Assembly: GCF_001552075.1 (NCBI RefSeq)
Contig: NZ_BCQM01000002.1
Coordinates: 372,001-436,000, forward strand
DNA length: 64,000 nucleotides
Origin: Arthrobacter luteolus NBRC 107841
GTDB taxonomy: Bacteria; Actinomycetota; Actinomycetes; Actinomycetales; Micrococcaceae
Direction of reading: 5' to 3'
Shown here piece by piece: positions 59,215 through 64,000 of this stretch (position 1 is its first letter; each line of letters opens with the position of its first letter). Position numbers and translations under genes: made by a program. A model generated the notes under the pieces. It saw only the letters and a list, made by a program, of their open reading frames with translations, was not told the DNA's origin and did no database searches.

Positions 59215-60537
59215 GTGAAAAACTTCCGACATCCAGCTGCTGCGGTGGCAGGCGCCGCCGTAGTGGCAATGCTGGCCGCCGGCTGCGGCGGCGGCGACAG
59301 CAACAGCGACGAACCCGCTTCGGCGGAAAACCCGGTCGAACTGACCGTGACCACGTTCGGCACCTTCGGCTACGACGATCTGTATGCGGAGTATGAGGAC
59401 GCCAACCCGGGGGTCACCATCAAGGCCACCAACATCGATACCGGCGGCAACGCCCGGACCGACCTGTTCACGAAGCTCGCCGCAGGTTCGGGCGTCAGCG
59501 ACGTAGTCGCCATCGAAGAGGGCTGGCTCGGTTCGATCATGGAAATCTCCGACCAGTTCGTTGACCTGAATGACTACGGAGCGGCTGACATTAAGGGCAA
59601 CTGGGTCGACTGGAAGTATGAGCAGGGAACCGATCCTGAGGGGCGCGTGATCGGATACGGCACCGACATCGGCCCGCAGGGCATCTGCTACAACGGGAAG
59701 CTTTTCGAGGCAGCAGGACTGCCCAGTGACCGGGAAGCCGTTGCCGAACTTCTTGGCGGAGAAAACGCCTCCTGGGAGAACTACTTCGAAGTCGGAAACC
59801 AGTACAAGGACACCAGCGGCAAGGCCTGGTTCGACCAGGCCGGGTTCGTGTGGAACTCCATGGTGAACCAGATGGACGAGGGTTACTACACCAAGGACGG
59901 CGAGCTGAACCTCGACGGCAACGAAGCGATGATTTCGCGCTTCAAGCAGCTGGGCGGTGCCATCGAAGACGGGCTGTCCTCTGACCAGACCCAATGGGAC
60001 TGGGCCAACGGCAAGGCGTTCCTTGACGGCTCCTTCGCCACCATGGTGTGCCCGGGCTGGATGCTGGGAACCATCCAGGGAAAGATTGAGGCCGCGGGCG
60101 GCGGGACGGACAGCGGATGGGACTTCGCCGATGTCTTCCCCGGCGGAGCGTCCAACTGGGGTGGAGCCTTCCTGTCCGTTCCGGAAACCTCCGAGCACAA
60201 GGAAGCTGCGGCCGCACTGGCAGCCTGGCTGACCCATCCGGACCAGCAGATCAAGCAGAGCGCGGCAGCAAACAACTTCCCCAGCACCATTGCTGCCCAG
60301 GAGCAGCTGGCATCCGAGGCCACGCCGAACGAATGGTTCAATGACGCCCCCACCGGCTCCATCCTGGCTGCCCGTGCTGAAGGCGTAGTTGCACAGTTCA
60401 AGGGCCCGGATGACTCGGTGATTCAGGAGAATGTCTTCGGTCCGCCGATCGATCTCCTTGAGACCGGCCAGGCAGACGCCGACCAGGCCTGGGCCAAGGC
60501 GCTCGAGCTTCTTAACGACCTGGTTATCAACAACTAG
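59215..60537 (+). CDS. cebE: Cellobiose/beta-glucoside ABC transporter substrate-binding lipoprotein
   Basis: A 440-residue extracellular solute-binding protein (family 1). A signal peptide of ~20 residues ends in a lipobox LAAGC with the lipidated Cys at 24. The mature part begins with a Gly/Ser/Asp-rich linker and VELTVTTFGTFGYDDLYAEYE, resembling CebE of Streptomyces. The GTG at 59215 was chosen because AAAGGAG ends five bases upstream; GTG 59209 overlaps that site. The transporter lacks its own ATPase gene here; such systems often share a remote MsiK-type ATPase. Confidence 0.9.
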   Translation: MKNFRHPAAAVAGAAVVAMLAAGCGGGDSNSDEPASAENPVELTVTTFGTFGYDDLYAEYEDANPGVTIKATNIDTGGNARTDLFTKLAAGSGVSDVVAIEEGWLGSIMEISDQFVDLNDYGAADIKGNWVDWKYEQGTDPEGRVIGYGTDIGPQGICYNGKLFEAAGLPSDREAVAELLGGENASWENYFEVGNQYKDTSGKAWFDQAGFVWNSMVNQMDEGYYTKDGELNLDGNEAMISRFKQLGGAIEDGLSSDQTQWDWANGKAFLDGSFATMVCPGWMLGTIQGKIEAAGGGTDSGWDFADVFPGGASNWGGAFLSVPETSEHKEAAAALAAWLTHPDQQIKQSAAANNFPSTIAAQEQLASEATPNEWFNDAPTGSILAARAEGVVAQFKGPDDSVIQENVFGPPIDLLETGQADADQAWAKALELLNDLVINN

Positions 60538-60548
60538 CAGCACCGCAC

Positions 60549-60580
60549 GCGGGGCCTTCGGCCTCAGCCGTTGGCCCCGC
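60549..60580 (+). other. Intra-operon hairpin between cebE and cebF
   Basis: GCGGGGCC (60549-60556) pairs with GGCCCCGC (60573-60580), and inside CGGC/GCCG pair across CTCA. Hairpins after binding-protein genes commonly stabilise that mRNA segment or stop part of the transcripts, giving more binding protein than permease. Confidence 0.6.
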
Positions 60581-60600
60581 CTGGAGCATGAGAGTTCCCC

Positions 60601-61587
60601 ATGACCACCACACTGAAACAGCCAGTTGTCCGGCCGCCCGCCAAGAAGCGGCTCACCTTCCGCCAGCGCCGTTCCGCCTGGGATATGAAGGCGTCCCCTT
60701 ATCTGTATATCTCTCCCTTCTTTATCCTTTTCGCACTCACCGGTTTGTTCCCGCTCCTGTATACCTTTTGGGTTTCGCTTCATGACTGGCACACCCTCAA
60801 GGGCCAGGGGGACTTCGTTGGAATCGAGAACTTTACGGCAGTCCTGGCGGACGGCTACTTCTGGAACTCGATGTTCAACACGTTTTCCATCTTCCTGCTC
60901 TCCGCCATACCGCAGCTGACAGTAGCGGTCCTCCTGGCCGCTGTCCTGGATCAGCACCTGCGGGCAAAGACGTTCTGGCGCATGTCGGTTCTGCTCCCCT
61001 ACGTGGTGACTCCCGTGGCTGTTGCCCTGATTTTCAGCAACATGTTCAATGAGCAAAACGGCCTCATCAACAACTTCCTGGGCAATTTCGGGGTGAACGG
61101 GGTCAGTTGGCGGGAGGAGATGTTCCCCAGTCACGTCGTCATCGCCACCATGGTGAATTGGCGCTGGACCGGCTACAACGCTTTGATCCTTCTGGCCGCC
61201 ATGCAGGCTGTTCCCCGGGATCTCTACGAATCAGCAGCCTTGGACGGTGCGGGTGCCGTCCGACGTTTCTTCAGCATTACGCTGCCCAGCATCCGGCCGA
61301 CGATGATCTTCGTGATCATCACCTCCACGATCGGCGGGCTGCAGATCTTCGCGGAACCGCGCCTGTTCGATCCGGTCACGGCCGGCGGAACCCAGCGCCA
61401 GTTCCAGACGACAGTCCTGTACCTGTGGGAGATGGCGTTCCAGCGGCAGAACTTCGGCAAGGCTGCTGCGGTGGCGTGGCTGCTTTTCCTGATCATTGTG
61501 CTGGTGGGAGTGGTGAATTTCCTGATCTCCAAGAAAATCGCGACAGCGGATACGAAAAAGCCCCGGCGGGCAAGGAGTAAACGATGA
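60601..61587 (+). CDS. cebF: Sugar ABC transporter permease (CebF/MalF type)
   Basis: A 328-residue permease with six membrane segments (first at ~37-60). The inner-membrane EAA loop reads YESAALDGAGAVRRFFSITLPSIRPT near residue 213, the contact site for the ATPase. Residues 1-35 are a basic cytoplasmic tail. Starts 63 bases after the binding protein gene and overlaps cebG by ATGA. Confidence 0.93.
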   Translation: MTTTLKQPVVRPPAKKRLTFRQRRSAWDMKASPYLYISPFFILFALTGLFPLLYTFWVSLHDWHTLKGQGDFVGIENFTAVLADGYFWNSMFNTFSIFLLSAIPQLTVAVLLAAVLDQHLRAKTFWRMSVLLPYVVTPVAVALIFSNMFNEQNGLINNFLGNFGVNGVSWREEMFPSHVVIATMVNWRWTGYNALILLAAMQAVPRDLYESAALDGAGAVRRFFSITLPSIRPTMIFVIITSTIGGLQIFAEPRLFDPVTAGGTQRQFQTTVLYLWEMAFQRQNFGKAAAVAWLLFLIIVLVGVVNFLISKKIATADTKKPRRARSKR

Positions 61588-62495
61588 CTGTTCTGCAAAA
61601 GGCCCGGGCTATTCCGGGCACCGGAGTTGACTCCGGTTCAGGCAAGCCATCCCGCAGGCGTCCACGCCGTTCAATGGGCGGGGCAAGGCGTCCAGGGTTC
61701 CTCAGCTACGGGATCCTGCTGGCCTTCCTCATCGGGTCCGCCTATCCCCTGTGGTGGTCGATGGTCATCGGGAGCCGGTCCAACGAGGCGCTGGGATTGG
61801 ACTGGCCGCCGCTCTGGCCGGGAGGAAACTTCTGGACGAATGCCGCTGCCGTCTTCGACACCGTGCCCTTCTGGAAAGCGCTGGCCAACAGCCTGATCAT
61901 TTCGGGCACCGTAACGGCTTCGGTGGTTGTCTTTTCCACACTCGCGGGTTATGCCTTCGCAAAGCTGAGGTTCAAGGGCCGGGGCCTGCTGATGGTGGCG
62001 GTCATCGCCACCATGGCCATTCCCACGCAGCTGGGCATCATTCCCCTTTTTATGATCATGCAAAAGCTCGGCTGGACAGGTGAACTGGGCGCCGTGATCG
62101 TCCCAGGCCTGGTGACAGCTTTCGGGGTCTTTTTTATGCGGCAGTATCTGGTGGATGTCATTCCGGATGAGCTGATCGAATCGGCCCGGATGGACGGTGC
62201 CAGCATGATCGGTACCTTCCGGCACGTCGCCCTGCCCGCCGCCAAGCCCGCAATGGCCATTCTGGGCCTGTTTACGTTCATGACGGCTTGGACGGACTTC
62301 ATGTGGCCCCTCCTGGTGCTGCCGAACAACCCGACTCTCCAGGTCGCACTCAGCCAGCTTCAGTCCGCCCGCTACGTTGACTACTCCGTGGTCCTCACCG
62401 GCGCCGTACTGGCAACCATCCCCCTCCTCGTGCTTTTCGTACTGGCGGGCAAACAACTTATTTCCGGAATCATGCAGGGAGCAGTGAAGGGCTAA
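61584..62495 (+). CDS. cebG: Sugar ABC transporter permease (CebG/MalG type)
   Basis: A 303-residue permease with a ~30-residue basic N-terminal tail, six membrane segments and the EAA-loop IESARMDGASMIGTFRHVALPAAKP near residue 198. It forms the channel with the preceding permease. The stop TAA overlaps the ATG of the glucosidase gene by one base. Confidence 0.93.
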   Translation: MTVLQKARAIPGTGVDSGSGKPSRRRPRRSMGGARRPGFLSYGILLAFLIGSAYPLWWSMVIGSRSNEALGLDWPPLWPGGNFWTNAAAVFDTVPFWKALANSLIISGTVTASVVVFSTLAGYAFAKLRFKGRGLLMVAVIATMAIPTQLGIIPLFMIMQKLGWTGELGAVIVPGLVTAFGVFFMRQYLVDVIPDELIESARMDGASMIGTFRHVALPAAKPAMAILGLFTFMTAWTDFMWPLLVLPNNPTLQVALSQLQSARYVDYSVVLTGAVLATIPLLVLFVLAGKQLISGIMQGAVKG

Positions 62496-63958
62496 TGACG
62501 AAGAAGACCATTCCGGCCAGCGATTTTCCGCCTGGTTTCATCTGGGGATCAGCGACTGCAGCCGCCCAGGTGGAGGGCGCGGCCCACGAAGACGGGAAGG
62601 AGGACTCCGTCTGGGACGCCTTCGCGGCGGTACCGGGCAACGTCCTCAACGGAGACACCCCCGCCACCGCGGTTGACCACTACCATCGGATGCCGCAGGA
62701 CGTGGCGCTGATGAAAAGGCTGGGGCTGGATTCCTACCGGTTCTCCACCAGCTGGGCCAGGGTACGGCCGGGCGGGCGGGAGGTTAATTCCGCGGGGCTG
62801 GACTTCTACTCACGTCTGGTGGATGAACTGCTCGAGGCCGGGATACTCCCCTGGCTGACCCTCTACCACTGGGATCTGCCCCAGGGGTTGGAAGAGAAGG
62901 GCGGCTGGGCGAACCGGGACACCGCCTTGCGTTTCGTGGAATACGCCCAGGACGTCTATGCGTCCCTGGGCGACCGGGTCCGCCACTGGACCACGTTCAA
63001 CGAACCGTTCTGCTCTTCGCTGCTGGGATACGGCTCCGGTGTCCATGCGCCCGGTCGCCAGGAGCCGCGTGCCGCCGTCGCCGCCGTTCATCACCAGCAC
63101 CTTGCCCATGGGATGGCAGCCTCTGAGCTGCGCACCCTCGGCGCGGAACAGGTAGGGATCACCCTGAACCTGAGCAACTCCATTCCGAAGAACCCGGCCG
63201 ATCCGGTGGATGCAGAGGCAGCCAGGCTGTTCGATTCGCTGCAGAACCGGATCTTCCTGGAGCCGATTCTGCGCGGTGCCTATCCTGAGGATTCCCTGCG
63301 GGACCTGGAGCCCTACGGCCTGCAGGACGTCATCCTCCCAGGGGACATGGACATCATCGGAACTCCGATCGACTTTCTCGGCGTCAACCACTACCACGAC
63401 GACCTGATCAGCGGGCATCCGGATACCACCGGTGCGGACGGCCACGGCGGCGGCACCTCCACCCCCAAGGCGTCACCCTGGATCGGGGCCGAGCACATCA
63501 CCTTCCCGTCCCGGGGCCTGCCCCGGACGGCAATGAACTGGGAAGTGAACCCCGACGGGCTGCGGCAGCTGCTGGTGCGGCTCAGCAAGGAGTATCCAGA
63601 GCTGCCCCCGCTGTACATCACCGAAAACGGTGCGGCCTACGACGACGTCGTCAGCGAGGCGGGCACAGTTCCCGACAGTGACCGCACCCGCTTCATCCTT
63701 GACCATGTGAACGCGGTCAAGGAAGCGATCGGCCAGGGCGCTGACGTGCGGGGCTACTTCGTCTGGTCCCTGCTGGACAACTTCGAATGGTCCTGGGGAT
63801 ACGAGAAGCGCTTCGGAATCATCCACGTCGACTACACCACCCAGGAACGGACGATTAAGGACAGCGGTCTGGCCTACAGCAGGTACGCCGAGGCGGCCCG
63901 GCGGAAGGCCCGGGCACGGGTGTACGGGAACGATCCGGCGCCCGCGCCGGTCGGGTGA
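62495..63958 (+). CDS. bglC: Family 1 beta-glucosidase
   Basis: A 487-residue cytoplasmic glycoside hydrolase (GH1). The N-terminal signature FIWGSATAAAQVEGA starts near residue 12, the acid/base Glu is at ~170 in TFNEPF, and the nucleophile Glu is at ~377 in YITENGAAYDD. WSLLDNFEWSWGYEKRFG near the end is the usual aglycone-site block. It would hydrolyse cellobiose or other beta-glucosides imported by the transporter. No signal peptide. Only 42 bases follow, so the cognate repressor may lie just beyond the window. Confidence 0.95.
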   Translation: MTKKTIPASDFPPGFIWGSATAAAQVEGAAHEDGKEDSVWDAFAAVPGNVLNGDTPATAVDHYHRMPQDVALMKRLGLDSYRFSTSWARVRPGGREVNSAGLDFYSRLVDELLEAGILPWLTLYHWDLPQGLEEKGGWANRDTALRFVEYAQDVYASLGDRVRHWTTFNEPFCSSLLGYGSGVHAPGRQEPRAAVAAVHHQHLAHGMAASELRTLGAEQVGITLNLSNSIPKNPADPVDAEAARLFDSLQNRIFLEPILRGAYPEDSLRDLEPYGLQDVILPGDMDIIGTPIDFLGVNHYHDDLISGHPDTTGADGHGGGTSTPKASPWIGAEHITFPSRGLPRTAMNWEVNPDGLRQLLVRLSKEYPELPPLYITENGAAYDDVVSEAGTVPDSDRTRFILDHVNAVKEAIGQGADVRGYFVWSLLDNFEWSWGYEKRFGIIHVDYTTQERTIKDSGLAYSRYAEAARRKARARVYGNDPAPAPVG

Positions 63959-64000
63959 ATGAAACTAGAATTGGTACCTGAGCGAGGCTTGGGGCGAGAG

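Noticed and set aside
59068-61134. 688-codon open frame on the minus strand
   Set aside because: Antisense to cebE and cebF; it also spans the operator and promoter, and the plus-strand genes are unmistakable.
63959-64000. Start of a further gene (ATG 63959, open to the edge)
   Set aside because: Fourteen codons are too few to judge; no ribosome site and no recognisable N-terminus. A LacI-type regulator is expected near but cannot be claimed.

Overview
The window is high-GC DNA of an actinobacterium, most likely an Arthrobacter-like member of the Micrococcaceae. Supporting signs are OpcA next to Zwf, a WhiA-YvcK-RapZ-UvrC block, an actinobacterial LexA box before uvrA, many GTG starts, a DUF3516 helicase, a CebR-like operator, and -10 hexamers placed 6-7 bases from start codons as in leaderless transcripts. 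Gene order from about 4.4 to 34 kb resembles the well-known Mycobacterium tuberculosis region holding suf, ctaA/ctaB, tkt-tal-zwf-opcA-pgl, secG-tpi-pgk-gap and whiA-yvcK-rapZ-uvrC. The taxonomic call is inference from content, not from a search.

Layout. 0-2.1 kb: 3' end of a SURF1 gene converging on an ABC-F ATPase. 2.3-4.4 kb: bioYMN biotin ECF transporter. 4.5-9.3 kb: sufR-sufB-sufD-sufC-sufT Fe-S assembly operon (minus strand) without sufS or sufU. 9.4-12.1 kb: two-gene ABC transporter plus ctaA. 12.1-13.6 kb: a 1.5 kb non-coding, repeat-rich stretch with two related hairpin elements and three tandem arrays. 13.6-14.6 kb: ctaB. 15-23.2 kb: tkt-tal-pgi-zwf-opcA-pgl (pentose phosphate pathway). 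23.4-26.9 kb: gap-pgk-tpi-secG. 27.1-34.3 kb: sodA, whiA, yvcK, rapZ, uvrC, an acyltransferase and a HAD phosphatase. 34.4-37.3 kb: uvrA under a LexA box.

From 37.4 to 52.8 kb the content is more variable: a GntR regulator, a heterodimeric ABC exporter with one degenerate ATP site, an MBL hydrolase, a probably frameshifted small membrane protein, a methyltransferase, an MFS carrier, a DUF3516 helicase, a GNAT acetyltransferase, a proline iminopeptidase, an orphan polysaccharide pyruvyl transferase of atypical codon use, and two membrane proteins. Conserved genes resume at 53-59 kb with terC, uvrB, coaE, a YigZ protein and an RsmC-like methyltransferase. The window ends with a beta-glucoside operon (cebE-cebF-cebG-bgl) behind a sigma-70-type promoter flanked by two identical 14-bp operators.

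No rRNA, tRNA, CRISPR, prophage or intact insertion sequence was seen. Most of the window is conserved housekeeping DNA. The least explained parts are the ctaA-ctaB intergenic hairpin pair, the five-fold amplified terminator arm at 52.3 kb, the shortened suf operon, and the spread of apparently leaderless genes.
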